Origin: CAZLFA01 sp964558665
GTDB taxonomy: Bacteria; Desulfobacterota; Syntrophia; Syntrophales; PHBD01
Reading direction: 5' to 3'
DNA: 64,000 bases
Assembly: GCA_964558665.1 (NCBI GenBank)
Contig: CAZLFA010000002.1
Location: 1 to 64,000 of the forward strand
Positions within the stretch are counted from its first letter, which is position 1, and each line of letters begins with the position of its first letter. The translations under genes were made by a program, and so were the position numbers. The notes beneath the pieces were generated by a model. It had not been told where the DNA came from and made no database searches. It worked only from the letters and a program-made list of their open reading frames with translations. Shown one piece after another: positions 23,795 to 32,583 of this stretch.

Positions 23795-24885
23795 ATGCAC
23801 ATACCGTCACGGTTGCTTCTCTATCGTCCGTCATTATCAACAGCCATGCAGCGCAGGAAAGCATCTTCCTGATGCTTGGCGGCGGGATGCGCATTGAAGT
23901 CAAATCGAATTCACAAGAGCTGCTTGTAAAGCTCCGGCGGTATTTCCATGAGTATACGGCGGAGGAGCAGGGCGCAGACATTACAATATTTGCGTTGGAA
24001 ACGGAATTCCTGAATCTGCCTTTTAAGTACGTGATAAAGGCCCCCGATCCGGGAAAAACCAAAGTCAAGGAAGAATATGTCGACCTGCCCGACGGGCGGA
24101 TCGTCCGCAAGAGATTGACGGGGATGGTTTTCATGCTCGGCGGCGGCATTCATCTTGCCGCTGGTCCCTGTATCGCCAACGACAATCAGGTTGTCAATTT
24201 CATCAACAACAGGTTTCTGGAACGTATGCTCGTTAAAAAGGGCCTCCTGGCTCATGCGGCAGGCATCTGCCGGCAAGGCAGGGGCGTCGCCGTGGCCGGT
24301 TTTTCCGGAGCGGGCAAGTCCACACTGTCGTTGCGGCTCCTGGAAGCCGGGGCTGATTTTATCAGCAACGATCGTCTGATCCTGACGGCGGAGAAGGAAG
24401 GGCTCAGAATGTACGGTATTCCCAAACACCCCCGGGTCAATCCGGGAACCTTGCTGGCAAGTCCCAGGCTTCAGGGAATAATAGCAGAGAATGACCGCGT
24501 TGCCCTGCTCAAGTTGCCGGATGATGAGCTCTGGCATCTGGAAAGAAAGTATGACGTCCATGTCCATGAGATATTCGGAGCCGGACGGTTCCGGCTGGAA
24601 GCGCCGCTCGAATGCATAATCGTTCTCACCTGGAAGAGGAACCATGAAAAAACGATCATACGTCAGGTTGATTTCTCCTCAAGAAGAGATCTCCTTGATG
24701 CTTTCATGAAACCTGTGGGTCTTTTCTTTTATACAGATTCGGGATCGGTTCCGGATTTATCGCCCGCCCATTATATGGAGACTCTTAAAGATTGTCCTGT
24801 GTTCGAAATATCGGGAGGCATTGATTTCAGCGCCGCAACTGAATTCATAAGCGACTGCGCTGCCGGAGGTAATAACAGTGTCTGA
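23791..24885 (+). CDS. HprK-related kinase B (GAK system)
   Basis: 364 aa. The HPr kinase-like P-loop domain occupies residues about 145-300: LLAHAAGIC (His at the position of the HprK catalytic His), then Walker A GFSGAGKSTLSLRLLEAG and FISNDRLIL at the position of the HprK V-A-D-D metal site. The approximately 140 N-terminal residues replace the usual HprK N-domain and contain an ITIFALETEF/RIVRKRLTG region of unknown fold. It probably phosphorylates a protein Ser/Thr or a small molecule; no HPr gene is visible. It is translated in overlap with both neighbours (4 bp and 8 bp), so it is expressed with the ATP-grasp and CofD-like proteins in a fixed ratio. Confidence 0.88.
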   Translation: MNAHTVTVASLSSVIINSHAAQESIFLMLGGGMRIEVKSNSQELLVKLRRYFHEYTAEEQGADITIFALETEFLNLPFKYVIKAPDPGKTKVKEEYVDLPDGRIVRKRLTGMVFMLGGGIHLAAGPCIANDNQVVNFINNRFLERMLVKKGLLAHAAGICRQGRGVAVAGFSGAGKSTLSLRLLEAGADFISNDRLILTAEKEGLRMYGIPKHPRVNPGTLLASPRLQGIIAENDRVALLKLPDDELWHLERKYDVHVHEIFGAGRFRLEAPLECIIVLTWKRNHEKTIIRQVDFSSRRDLLDAFMKPVGLFFYTDSGSVPDLSPAHYMETLKDCPVFEISGGIDFSAATEFISDCAAGGNNSV

Positions 24886-26101
24886 TTCCTCCTCTTCAGC
24901 GTTTTCCGAACCTATATCCGTTGAAGTACAGCGGCATGCACGCATTCCCGACCCTGTGAGGATCGCCCGCTATCAGAAAGCGCCCGAACTCGGTCCCCGA
25001 ATTCTTTTTTTCAGCGGCGGAACTGCGCTGAAGCGGGTTAGCAAGCACCTGATTAACTATACTCACAATTCCATCCATATCATCACGGCTTTTGACTCAG
25101 GCGGCAGTTCGGCCAAGATCAGGGACTGTTTCGGTATACTGGGAATCGGAGATTTGAGAAACAGGCTGATGGCGCTGGCCGACCAGAGTGTAAAGGGGAA
25201 TCCCGGCGTATATCGCCTCTTCTCATACCGGCTGTCCGGCGATGGGGAAAATGAAGAGCTCCATAAGAAACTCTGTCATATTGCCGACGGCAATGATTCT
25301 CTTGTCGACGGTATTCCCGTGTCGCTCAGAGAGATCATCTGCAATCACCTGCATTATTTTCTTTCGGTGATGCCGGATAATTTTGATCTGCGCGGAGCCA
25401 ATATAGGAAATCTCATCCTGGCCGGCGGGTACATGAACAATCACAACAATATTGAAACCGCCCTATATCTGTTTTCGCGGCTTGCAGAAGTCCGCGGCAT
25501 TGTCAAACCGGTGACTACCGCATCTCTCCATCTGGCTGCGGAGATGGAAAACGGCGAGATGCTGACGGGCCAGCACGTGATAACCGACAAGGCCCATCCT
25601 CTGTTCAGAAAGGCCATAAAAAAAATATTCCTTACTGAATCACCGGATTCAGCAATTCCTGCCAGGATCGGTATCAGCAGGGAAATTGAATCGCTGATCA
25701 AAGGAGCCGAACTGATCTGCTATCCAATGGGAAGCTTCTATACAAGCATCCTGGCAAACTTTCTCCCGGAGGGTATCGGAAGAGCCGTAGCAGCCAATTA
25801 CTGTCCCAAGGTTTACGTTCCGAATACACTGGCGGACCCTGAGCAAAGGGATATGAACCTCGTTGAAGCGGTTGAGACGGTGATCAGTTATCTGAAACAG
25901 GGAGCAGAAGGCAAAAACGTCCGGGAATTTTTGAACTTTATCATAATAGATTCCGTTCGCGGCCGGTATCCTTACGCCCTTAATCTTGAACAGATAGAAA
26001 ATATGGGCATCGGAATCATCGACACGCAGTTGATCACCCAAGACAGCTTTCCCTTTATCGATCCCGTGTACCTCAACAATATTTTATTGTCGCTTATATA
26101 A
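24878..26101 (+). CDS. CofD/YvcK-related protein, GAK system
   Basis: 407 aa from a GTG start at 24878, with CCGGAGGT 9 bp upstream, overlapping the kinase gene by 8 bp. Motifs of the CofD/YvcK family are clear: ILFFSGGTALKRVSKHL (nucleotide-binding G-G-T), ITAFDSGGSSAKIRDCFG and GIGDLRNRLMALAD, then LRGANIGNLILAGGY and LICYPMGSFYTSIL. CofD transfers lactyl phosphate in F420 synthesis, while YvcK binds UDP-GlcNAc and governs carbon flow to the cell wall. The D-S-G-G-S-S loop is closer to YvcK. The role in GAK loci is not known. No F420 genes are near. Confidence 0.88.
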   Translation: MSDSSSSAFSEPISVEVQRHARIPDPVRIARYQKAPELGPRILFFSGGTALKRVSKHLINYTHNSIHIITAFDSGGSSAKIRDCFGILGIGDLRNRLMALADQSVKGNPGVYRLFSYRLSGDGENEELHKKLCHIADGNDSLVDGIPVSLREIICNHLHYFLSVMPDNFDLRGANIGNLILAGGYMNNHNNIETALYLFSRLAEVRGIVKPVTTASLHLAAEMENGEMLTGQHVITDKAHPLFRKAIKKIFLTESPDSAIPARIGISREIESLIKGAELICYPMGSFYTSILANFLPEGIGRAVAANYCPKVYVPNTLADPEQRDMNLVEAVETVISYLKQGAEGKNVREFLNFIIIDSVRGRYPYALNLEQIENMGIGIIDTQLITQDSFPFIDPVYLNNILLSLI

Positions 26102-26168
26102 GGAAGAGTATTTCAACCGATAAAAAACCGTTATTAACTACATCAACTAAGAGAAGGAGGTTAGTCAC

Positions 26169-26474
26169 ATGGCAACAAAAGAGTTAAAGATCAAGACAAA
26201 GGCAGGGCTTCTGGAAACCGTCAAACAACTGGAGAATCTTGTTGCTTCTCTCAAGGAAGGATCGATCTGCATCAGAAAGAACGAAGATGTGATCTATTTA
26301 AGTCCTCAGGAGCCCGTAGAACTGGAACTGGAAGCGGAAGTAAAGCTGGAAAGAAACACCCTGAAGGAAAAACTCACTGTGGAATTGAAATGGAAAAAGG
26401 AAGAGACAGCCGTCAGGGAAAAAGAACCTTTTAACATCTCCAGTGAAGCGCCGCTTTCCCGGGATGAAGAGTGA
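26169..26474 (+). CDS. Amphi-Trp domain protein
   Basis: 101 aa with an AAGGAGG ribosome-binding site. The helix TKAGLLETVKQLENLVASLKEGSI is followed by a strand (ICIRKNEDVIYL), a Glu/Lys-rich pair of strands (VELELEAEVKL; KLTVELKWKKEE) carrying the hallmark tryptophan, and a charged tail. It is a paralogue of the amphi-Trp protein at 20923, with the same layout. A perfect-looking GC hairpin separates it from the next gene. Confidence 0.85.
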   Translation: MATKELKIKTKAGLLETVKQLENLVASLKEGSICIRKNEDVIYLSPQEPVELELEAEVKLERNTLKEKLTVELKWKKEETAVREKEPFNISSEAPLSRDEE

Positions 26475-26486
26475 TCCGGAAATCGT

Positions 26487-26519
26487 CCCCCTTGCCTCCT
26501 CGAAAGGGAGGAAAGGGGG
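26487..26519 (+). terminator. GC hairpin inside the GAK array
   Basis: CCCCCTTGCCTCC pairs with GGGAGGAAAGGGGG around TCGAAA, with no T-run after it. It probably acts as a transcript-stability or attenuation hairpin between the second and third amphi-Trp genes rather than as a full terminator, since the array continues on the same strand. Confidence 0.4.
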
Positions 26520-26550
26520 CGGCTGCCGATGACAAGAAAGGAAATCTCCG

Positions 26551-27249
26551 ATGAGATATGAAAAAGCAGACGACATAAGTTATGTAGACTTGAAAGAGGC
26601 ATGCCAGATTTTCAACAAGCATGAACGCCTGCTTGGCGCACGAATCAATCTCCGCAGAAAGGGTTTTGACTATCTCATGACGGCCTTCATAAAGGCGGTA
26701 ACGGCCGTTCCTGACAACCGGCGAGTCAACATCCCTGAAGAAGTCATTGATTTTTATCAGGCGCTGCCTGCTGAATGCTTCGAGGCTGCAAATGTTGCCG
26801 TGCCGTCATCAGAGCCGATTGCGTGTGCGTCAGACGGCATACCCGAATTCGATCCGCAGGTTTCCGGGACAGGAGACGAGTTGACGGCGGCAGGCAGGAA
26901 TCCGGTTGTGCCGATATCCTTTCATGAAAAGAGGAAATCAGGACCGGTTCCCATGATAGAAGGAAAAATGAAGGCAAGGACAATCATCAGTCTCATGAAG
27001 CTGATAGGACACCTTGAAGATCTGGTTGCCGCCCTCAAGAACGGGAGAATTTATATCGTATCCAAAAACCGGGTTGTCATAATGAAACCGGGTACGCTCA
27101 TACAAATCAGGATTGAAGCAGGAAATCACACGGATAAGCATGCCCCTCGGGAACAGTTGACAATCAAACTTGAGTGGGTGCGTGACATTGTTATGAACAG
27201 CAATACCGATAGATATTCCATATCCAGTGACGGATATACGGCCGAGTGA
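26551..27249 (+). CDS. Two-part protein with C-terminal amphi-Trp-like domain
   Basis: 232 aa, with AAAGGAA upstream. Residues 1-85 are a helical segment of unknown family (YVDLKEACQIFNKHERLLGARINL, then FIKAVTAVPDNRR). Residues about 90-150 are a low-complexity linker. Residues about 152-220 repeat the amphi-Trp pattern (KARTIISLMKLIGHLEDLVAALKNGRIYI, strand VVIMKPG, then EQLTIKLEWVRD with the hallmark Trp). It is therefore the third amphi-Trp unit of the locus, here fused to another domain that could be the effector or docking part. GAK loci are reported to include such larger partner proteins, but I cannot assign the N-terminal family. Confidence 0.75.
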   Translation: MRYEKADDISYVDLKEACQIFNKHERLLGARINLRRKGFDYLMTAFIKAVTAVPDNRRVNIPEEVIDFYQALPAECFEAANVAVPSSEPIACASDGIPEFDPQVSGTGDELTAAGRNPVVPISFHEKRKSGPVPMIEGKMKARTIISLMKLIGHLEDLVAALKNGRIYIVSKNRVVIMKPGTLIQIRIEAGNHTDKHAPREQLTIKLEWVRDIVMNSNTDRYSISSDGYTAE

Positions 27250-27263
27250 AGGAGATGCAGGGT

Positions 27264-27326
27264 ATGATTTCATTGCACGGCGTAAACTACGTTATTTTGG
27301 CCTCCGGCAGGTGTGACGATATATGA
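27264..27326 (+). CDS. Candidate 20-aa coupling/leader ORF before the CorA-like gene
   Basis: ATG 27264 has a strong ribosome-binding site (AAGGAG, 9 bp upstream) and reads MISLHGVNYVILASGRCDDI, then TGA at 27324-27326, which overlaps the ATG of the CorA-like gene (27323). The CorA-like gene itself has only a distant weak ribosome-binding site, so the short frame may load ribosomes onto it. Only sequence logic supports it. Confidence 0.4.
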   Translation: MISLHGVNYVILASGRCDDI

Positions 27327-28234
27327 TCAGAAAATACAGTTTATATGAAGGCAGACTGATTTCCTGCAAAGAGGAGAGAGCCGATGTTCTTGTTTTTGTC
27401 GGTCCGACCGATGAGGAAAAACGCTATCTGATAGAGACGCATCAACTGGATGAACACACGCTCGATTCCGCCCTCGATCCCGACGAACTGTCCCGTATCG
27501 AATCAGAGCCGGGCCATACGGCAATCATTATGAAAAGTCCCAAGCACTATTCTCCGGATGAAGAAATGGAGTTTCACGTAACATCAATCGGCATGTTTCT
27601 CTTTCCGGATATGCTTGTCATCGTTATGGCAGACGAAGTACCGCATTTCAACGGCAAAGCCTTCACGAAGATAACCCGCCTCGAGGAGATCATGCTTAGG
27701 ATGATCAATCAGTCAATTGTTCATTTTCTGGAACATCTCCAGATAATAGACCGTGTCTCCGAAGAACTTGCGGACAAGATCAGCGCCTCGATGGAAAACA
27801 GATATCTGCTGCATCTGTTTGCCCTGGAAAAGAGTCTTGTTTATTATTCCAATGCCGTCACCTCCAACAGTGTGCTGCTGGAGAGAATGAAAAACCATAT
27901 GAAGCGAATGCAGTTCCAGGTTGAGGATGTGGAGCTTCTGGAGGACATCATCATAGAGAACAGCCAATGCTATCGACAGGCGAAGATGTACACGAACATC
28001 CTTTCATCGATGATGGACGCCCGCGTCTCAATAGTAAACAACAACCTCAACATCCTTATGAAGCGGCTTACCATCATCACCGTATCGCTGATGGTTCCCA
28101 CCCTGGTAGTCAGCACGTTTTCCATGAATGTTCCTATTCCCCTGCAGCAGTTTGAATACGCCTTCTGGATTATTCTGGTCATATCAGTTTTATCGATGGC
28201 GGGAGTGCTTCTGTTTTGGAAATTCCGGAATTGA
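27323..28234 (+). CDS. CorA-like membrane transport protein with SMN in place of GMN
   Basis: 303 aa. The N-terminal cytoplasmic alpha/beta domain (about 1-100) is followed by long helices (about 110-230) forming the CorA funnel (IIDRVSEELADKISASMENRYLLHLFALEKSLVYYSNAV), then two C-terminal membrane helices (about 240-262 and 275-298) separated by TFSMNVPIP. In magnesium channels this loop is GMN, and the Gly is essential for Mg2+ selectivity in studied CorA proteins. The Ser here suggests altered ion selectivity or a regulatory role. It lies in the GAK array and is probably co-transcribed with it. Confidence 0.85.
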   Translation: MIRKYSLYEGRLISCKEERADVLVFVGPTDEEKRYLIETHQLDEHTLDSALDPDELSRIESEPGHTAIIMKSPKHYSPDEEMEFHVTSIGMFLFPDMLVIVMADEVPHFNGKAFTKITRLEEIMLRMINQSIVHFLEHLQIIDRVSEELADKISASMENRYLLHLFALEKSLVYYSNAVTSNSVLLERMKNHMKRMQFQVEDVELLEDIIIENSQCYRQAKMYTNILSSMMDARVSIVNNNLNILMKRLTIITVSLMVPTLVVSTFSMNVPIPLQQFEYAFWIILVISVLSMAGVLLFWKFRN

Positions 28235-28267
28235 TCACGATATTGATGAAGAAAGAAAGAATGACAA

Positions 28268-28432
28268 ATGGCTGATGACAAAAAAACCATGTGCAAATTC
28301 AAGAAAGAAAAGATTGAGGAAAATCTCAAAGTGATAAGAAAGATCGTCATTAATCCCAAATTCATCTGTAGAAAATGCGCCCGCATAGCAAATGATGAAG
28401 CCTATCTGTGCAAACCTCTGACTCTGGAATAG
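28268..28432 (+). CDS. 54-aa cysteine-rich (zinc-ribbon-like) protein
   Basis: ATG 28268 to TAG 28430-28432, lying between the CorA-like gene and rapZ with short gaps. After a charged N-terminal helix (KFKKEKIEENLKVIRKIV) it has FICRKCARIANDEAYLCKP, a C-x2-C-x11-C arrangement I recognise from many tiny proteins of sulfate reducers and syntrophs (typical form VCRKCGR-A-x(6-8)-LCKP). It probably binds zinc or another metal; its function is unknown. The ribosome-binding site is weak (GAAAGAATG), so coupling to the upstream gene is possible. Confidence 0.75.
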   Translation: MADDKKTMCKFKKEKIEENLKVIRKIVINPKFICRKCARIANDEAYLCKPLTLE

Positions 28433-28518
28433 TTTAAGCAGGCACAGGCATCTTTTCGCCTCTATGAGGAGTGATTCTTCATAAGCGAAACCCTTCAAAA
28501 TGTCTAAGAGGATTCTCT

Positions 28519-29391
28519 TTGAGGTTCGTCATCATCACCGGCATGTCGGGAGCAGGAAAAAGCCAGGCAATAAAATGTCTGGAAGACCTCGGTTTTTTCT
28601 GCGTGGATAATCTGCCCCCGATGCTGATCCCCAAGTTTGTGGAAATATGCAGCCAGAACCGGGACAGGATGGAGAACATAGCGTTGATGATCGATGTCCG
28701 CGGCGGCAGGCTTCTAAACGACTTTCTGCCCGGTGTTTCAACCCTCAGCGAGTATGGCCTGCCGTATCAGATACTTTTCCTGGAAGCTTCTGATGAGGTT
28801 CTGATCAAAAGATACAAGGAAAGCAGGAGATCTCACCCGCTGGCTCCTGGGGGGAGGCTGTCCGGAGCAATAAAAGCAGAGAGAGTCGTTCTCAGTGAAA
28901 TAAAAAAGAGAGCCGATCATCTCATCGACACCTCAACAATGACCATACGCCAATTGAAGCAGCAGCTGGTTTATCTTTTGATAGACGGCAGTTCAATCGA
29001 AGAGATTATCATTAATATTGTGACTTTCGGATTTAAATTCGGTGTTCCCATTGACTGTGATCTTGTCTTTGATGTCCGCTTTCTCCCCAATCCTTACTAC
29101 GATGCGGGAATGCGCATATTAACGGGCAGAAACGAAAAGGTAATAAGCTTCGTCATGAAACATGGGGAAGCAGGGGAATTTCTCGGCAAGCTTAACGACA
29201 TGCTTGACTTTCTGATACCTCATTACGTAACTGAGGGAAAATCACAGCTTGTTATATGTATAGGCTGCACCGGCGGCAAACACCGGTCGGTCGTCATAGC
29301 TGACAGGTTATACGATTACCTTTTGAAAAAACAGCATCGCGTCTTTATCGAGCATCGCGATGTGGATAAGGATCGCAGGACGCCGGCATAA
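28519..29391 (+). CDS. rapZ: RNase adapter / nucleotide-binding protein RapZ (YvcJ)
   Basis: 290 aa from a TTG start at 28519, which has AAGAGGA just upstream and gives the usual family length; a longer in-frame ATG at 28471 has no ribosome-binding site. P-loop kinase-like N-domain: FVIITGMSGAGKSQAIKCLEDLGFFCVDNLPP (positions about 3-34) and SRRSHPLAPGG. C-domain: FGFKFGVPIDCDLVFDVRFLPNPYYD and VICIGCTGGKHRSVVIA. In E. coli RapZ controls glucosamine-6-phosphate synthase mRNA (GlmZ), and in Bacillus YvcJ neighbours YvcK. Here it closes the GAK array that also has HprK- and YvcK-like genes. Confidence 0.95.
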   Translation: MRFVIITGMSGAGKSQAIKCLEDLGFFCVDNLPPMLIPKFVEICSQNRDRMENIALMIDVRGGRLLNDFLPGVSTLSEYGLPYQILFLEASDEVLIKRYKESRRSHPLAPGGRLSGAIKAERVVLSEIKKRADHLIDTSTMTIRQLKQQLVYLLIDGSSIEEIIINIVTFGFKFGVPIDCDLVFDVRFLPNPYYDAGMRILTGRNEKVISFVMKHGEAGEFLGKLNDMLDFLIPHYVTEGKSQLVICIGCTGGKHRSVVIADRLYDYLLKKQHRVFIEHRDVDKDRRTPA

Positions 29392-29564
29392 GTTGTCTTT
29401 ACCGTAACAAAGAGCATGAAGCAGTTCTCTGTTTTCCTTGCGTGTTTCTGTCTTACTTACAGCGCTGTAGCCACTCCGCTGTACAAGACGTGATGCGGTT
29501 CGGAACACTAATCGGACCAGTCCAGACCTGCTCATACTTTTAGAAAAGTCTGTCAGAAATATGA

Positions 29565-31403
29565 TTATGATGCTTTTGACCAATCCAACTGAGGTGAGGT
29601 CAACTCAATACCCGGCAGATGCCGTAAGGCGTTGCCATTGCCGTTACTGCCGTTCGTTCCGCGAATTATGATGGACAGATCTTCCATAACTTCCTTCATC
29701 TTTTCCGCCTGACTGCTCAGTTCTTCGGATGCAGAAGCCGACTCTTCCGCATTGGCGGCCGCCTGCTGGGTAACTTTATCCATCTCGTCTACCGCAACGG
29801 CGATGGAGTTGATATTGTGCGCCTGTTCCTCGGAGGACAAAGCTATACTTTCTATGAGGGCAGCTATCCTGGCCGATATTTCCCGGTTCTCCTGAAACGC
29901 TTCCCTGGTCTGTTCCGTCAGCAGTGAACTTTTTCCGACAACTTTGATTGTATTTTCAATCAAAGTTGTCGTATTTCCTGCTGCTGCTGCGGCTTTCTGA
30001 GCGAGACTACGAACCTCCTCAGCCACTACGGCGAATCCCGCTCCTGCTTCACCGGCTCTGGCGGCTTCTACGGCAGCGTTCAAGGCCAGCAGGTTTGTCT
30101 GGAAAGCAATTCCATCTATAGTCTTTATAATCTTACCGGTTTCTTCACCGGTTTTTGTCACTTCAACGATTGCCGCCGTCATGAGGTCCATCTGTTTATT
30201 GACTCGTTCAATTACCGCCGTGGTTTCATTCATGAGATTTCTGACTTCTCTTGTGTGGTTTGCATTGCTTCTGGTCATGGAAGCCACTTCTTCAAGTGAT
30301 GCCGATGTCTCCTCCAGTGTCGCCGCCTGCTCTGAAGTTCCTTCCGCCAGCGATAAGCTTGCCCCCGCCACCTGGACGGATGCTGTTGCCACTTGAGTGG
30401 ACATCTCCTGCAGATCCTTCGTAATGCGGCCGAGGCGTTTGTTTATGCCTCTGGTAAAGAAATAAATTACGAGCACCGTAGCAACAAGAGCCAGCACAGA
30501 GAAGGCAATAATGACGTATTTCATTTGTGTCGCCGGTGCAAACAATTCGTCATCGTTTTGCGTAACGATGATCGACCAGCCTGTCAGGGGAATGGGTGAA
30601 AAAGCCGCTGATTTCTTTACTCCTCTAAAACTGTATCCCTCTATCCCCGTCTCATGCTTCATGGCTCTTGCGATGAATTGCTCCATGCCTTTCTCTTTGG
30701 ACGCGTTCAAGGCAAGAACAAGTTCTTTTCTGGGATGCGCAATAACAATGCCGTTGGCATCAATAGCCAGAGCGTAACCCGTTTCGCCCATTTTGACGGC
30801 AGTAATTCTGCTTGCCAGATATTCCATTTTGATAACAGCCAGGACAGCGCCAAGAAATTCACCTGCCTGTGACATGACCGGCGCTGCAGAGACGACAACC
30901 TCTTTACCGGTAAGCCGTGATTTTGTAACCTGGCCGATTGAAGCTTTTCCTATTCTGGCATCCCGGAAATATTCCCTGTCCGACAAATTAGTGCCCCTGC
31001 TTTTGTTGCTAATGCTGTCCGCCAGCACAATGCCCTCGGCATTCACGAAAAGAAACTGATCGTAATCGTTGCCCATGGACTTGTGTGTCTGCTCCAGACT
31101 GTTTCCAATAATAGCTATCGCTGCCTCCGAACCGGTACCATCCCTGACTGTTTCCGCCGCACCCTGAACAGCCTGATCGGACGCAACCGATATTGCCATT
31201 TTTAGCTGGTTCTCCAATACTATTTGGGACATTTCCGAAAGGCTCTTTGCCAGTGAAGTGGCCTGGGTTCTTGATAGGTTTTCGATAAGTTCGCCTGATT
31301 TAAATGATGCGAACAGCCCGACGGCCAGAAGCGGAATCAATACGACTAGAATCCCACCCTTAACCAGTTTGTACCCCAGCGATCGAGTTTTGATGAGCTT
31401 CAT
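29565..31403 (-). CDS. Methyl-accepting chemotaxis protein with dCACHE sensor
   Basis: 612 aa from ATG 31403, which has AAGGAGG 8 bp upstream. One membrane helix near residues 12-30 and a second near 295-315 enclose a periplasmic double-CACHE sensor (LFVNAEGIVLADS, YFRDARIGKASIGQV, YALAIDANGIVIAHP). A HAMP-like region follows, then the MCP signalling domain (about 370-590) with the kinase-contact hairpin tip IAFQTNLLALNAAVEAARAGEAGAGFAVVAEEVRSLA and flanking methylation helices. It should bind small organic ligands and control CheA. It stands alone: no che genes are in the window. Confidence 0.95.
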   Translation of the reverse strand: MKLIKTRSLGYKLVKGGILVVLIPLLAVGLFASFKSGELIENLSRTQATSLAKSLSEMSQIVLENQLKMAISVASDQAVQGAAETVRDGTGSEAAIAIIGNSLEQTHKSMGNDYDQFLFVNAEGIVLADSISNKSRGTNLSDREYFRDARIGKASIGQVTKSRLTGKEVVVSAAPVMSQAGEFLGAVLAVIKMEYLASRITAVKMGETGYALAIDANGIVIAHPRKELVLALNASKEKGMEQFIARAMKHETGIEGYSFRGVKKSAAFSPIPLTGWSIIVTQNDDELFAPATQMKYVIIAFSVLALVATVLVIYFFTRGINKRLGRITKDLQEMSTQVATASVQVAGASLSLAEGTSEQAATLEETSASLEEVASMTRSNANHTREVRNLMNETTAVIERVNKQMDLMTAAIVEVTKTGEETGKIIKTIDGIAFQTNLLALNAAVEAARAGEAGAGFAVVAEEVRSLAQKAAAAAGNTTTLIENTIKVVGKSSLLTEQTREAFQENREISARIAALIESIALSSEEQAHNINSIAVAVDEMDKVTQQAAANAEESASASEELSSQAEKMKEVMEDLSIIIRGTNGSNGNGNALRHLPGIELTSPQLDWSKAS

Positions 31404-31603
31404 TTCCAATACCTCCTTGTTATTTACAAAGGCCTTATGACCTTTATTCATCCCATGAAACCGGCATGTACCCTATAGGACATCCTGCAGGCGCGTGAAG
31501 GATGATAACAGCGTTTGTTTATTGTTTGATGATGGACTGATTAAAGTTTTGTGAAAATATAACAGATATGATGCAGATGAAGAAAATCGCAGATTGCACA
31601 ATA

Positions 31604-32569
31604 TTATGGATGCTCAGATCTCGTAAAATTGAAATGTCTGATCATTTTTAGCTTCATTTGCTTCCAGCTTTCTTTTCCCATGCTGGCTTCATCGATGATC
31701 AGGTGATGGGATAATGCCTTCGCCTTTGAGTCAGCTTCGTCCTTGGTGATGGGAACCACCTCCCACCGGGAGAACTTTTGTTCGGCCAGCTCGTTTATTT
31801 TTTCGTACGGAACGAATTCGTCTTTCTCATCTATGAAGACAAGCGTGGGAATGTTCAATCGCTCCATGCTGCCGCCTTCAAAATGCTCTATCGCTTCGAA
31901 AAGCGCATTGTATGCCGCCATGGGAGTGCCGTCGTTGCTGCGGTAAGACGGTGGGGAGAGGCTGTCGATGACAAGATGGGGGAAAGGCGTCAGAGGTTTC
32001 AGCAGATGAGCTCCTGCCGGAACCCTGAAGGACGGAGCGAAGAGAATCATGCGGTTGAAGAAAACATTTTTTGCCGAACTCAGGAGGTTGCATCCGATGA
32101 GCCCTCCCAGTGAATATCCGACAAAATACACCGGCACCTTTTTCGACGCGGCCCTTTTTCGGACATTAAGATACGCTTCATGGACTTCACTGGTCCAGAG
32201 AGGATAGCTTGTTAGCCTGAATGATTCCAGCCGTGCCTCCTCTTCGGTAAGTCCGCTGATCTTCATAAAATTATTTCCGTGACCGAATAGAGAGAGGTTC
32301 AAAACATCGATGCCGGCCTCGTTCAGGGCGCGTATGATATCTCCCATTCTTTCAGGTCTCAGGTTCAGGCCATGGGTAACCAGCGCCACCCCTTTAAGTT
32401 GGGCAATCCCTTTTCTGTTGTGCCATACCTTTGAACGGTTTCTTTCCCTGGGAGATGAAGTGATAAATGAGTGTCTGCCGGAAGGTGAATAGTCATAGGT
32501 AATGACCAGAAGAATCAATATGCCGGTTACAGCTATGATAAAAAGAGACCAGAGATATTTTCTTCCCAT
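31604..32569 (-). CDS. Membrane-anchored alpha/beta hydrolase
   Basis: 321 aa. An N-terminal signal anchor (about residues 5-25, LWSLFIIAVTGILILLVI) is followed by an alpha/beta hydrolase domain. VALVTHGLNLRPERM is the oxyanion region, VYFVGYSLGGLIGCNL the nucleophile elbow (G-x-S-x-G), LVFIDEKDEFVP holds the acid, and HHLIIDEAS supplies the histidine. This looks like a lysophospholipase or esterase facing the periplasm. It is the last gene of the minus-strand run that begins with the 817-aa protein, 14 bp after the DUF3047 gene. Confidence 0.85.
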   Translation of the reverse strand: MGRKYLWSLFIIAVTGILILLVITYDYSPSGRHSFITSSPRERNRSKVWHNRKGIAQLKGVALVTHGLNLRPERMGDIIRALNEAGIDVLNLSLFGHGNNFMKISGLTEEEARLESFRLTSYPLWTSEVHEAYLNVRKRAASKKVPVYFVGYSLGGLIGCNLLSSAKNVFFNRMILFAPSFRVPAGAHLLKPLTPFPHLVIDSLSPPSYRSNDGTPMAAYNALFEAIEHFEGGSMERLNIPTLVFIDEKDEFVPYEKINELAEQKFSRWEVVPITKDEADSKAKALSHHLIIDEASMGKESWKQMKLKMIRHFNFTRSEHP

Positions 32570-32583
32570 GAAATGCCGTTGAG

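Noticed and set aside
24878..26101. CofD proper (F420 synthesis)
   Set aside because: The D-S-G-G-S-S loop and context with HprK-like and ATP-grasp genes fit the GAK/YvcK-like branch, and no other F420 genes are present.
29308..29583. Minus-strand frame of 91 codons between rapZ and the chemotaxis gene
   Set aside because: It overlaps rapZ in antisense and lacks a ribosome-binding site and family motifs; the gap 29392-29564 seems non-coding.
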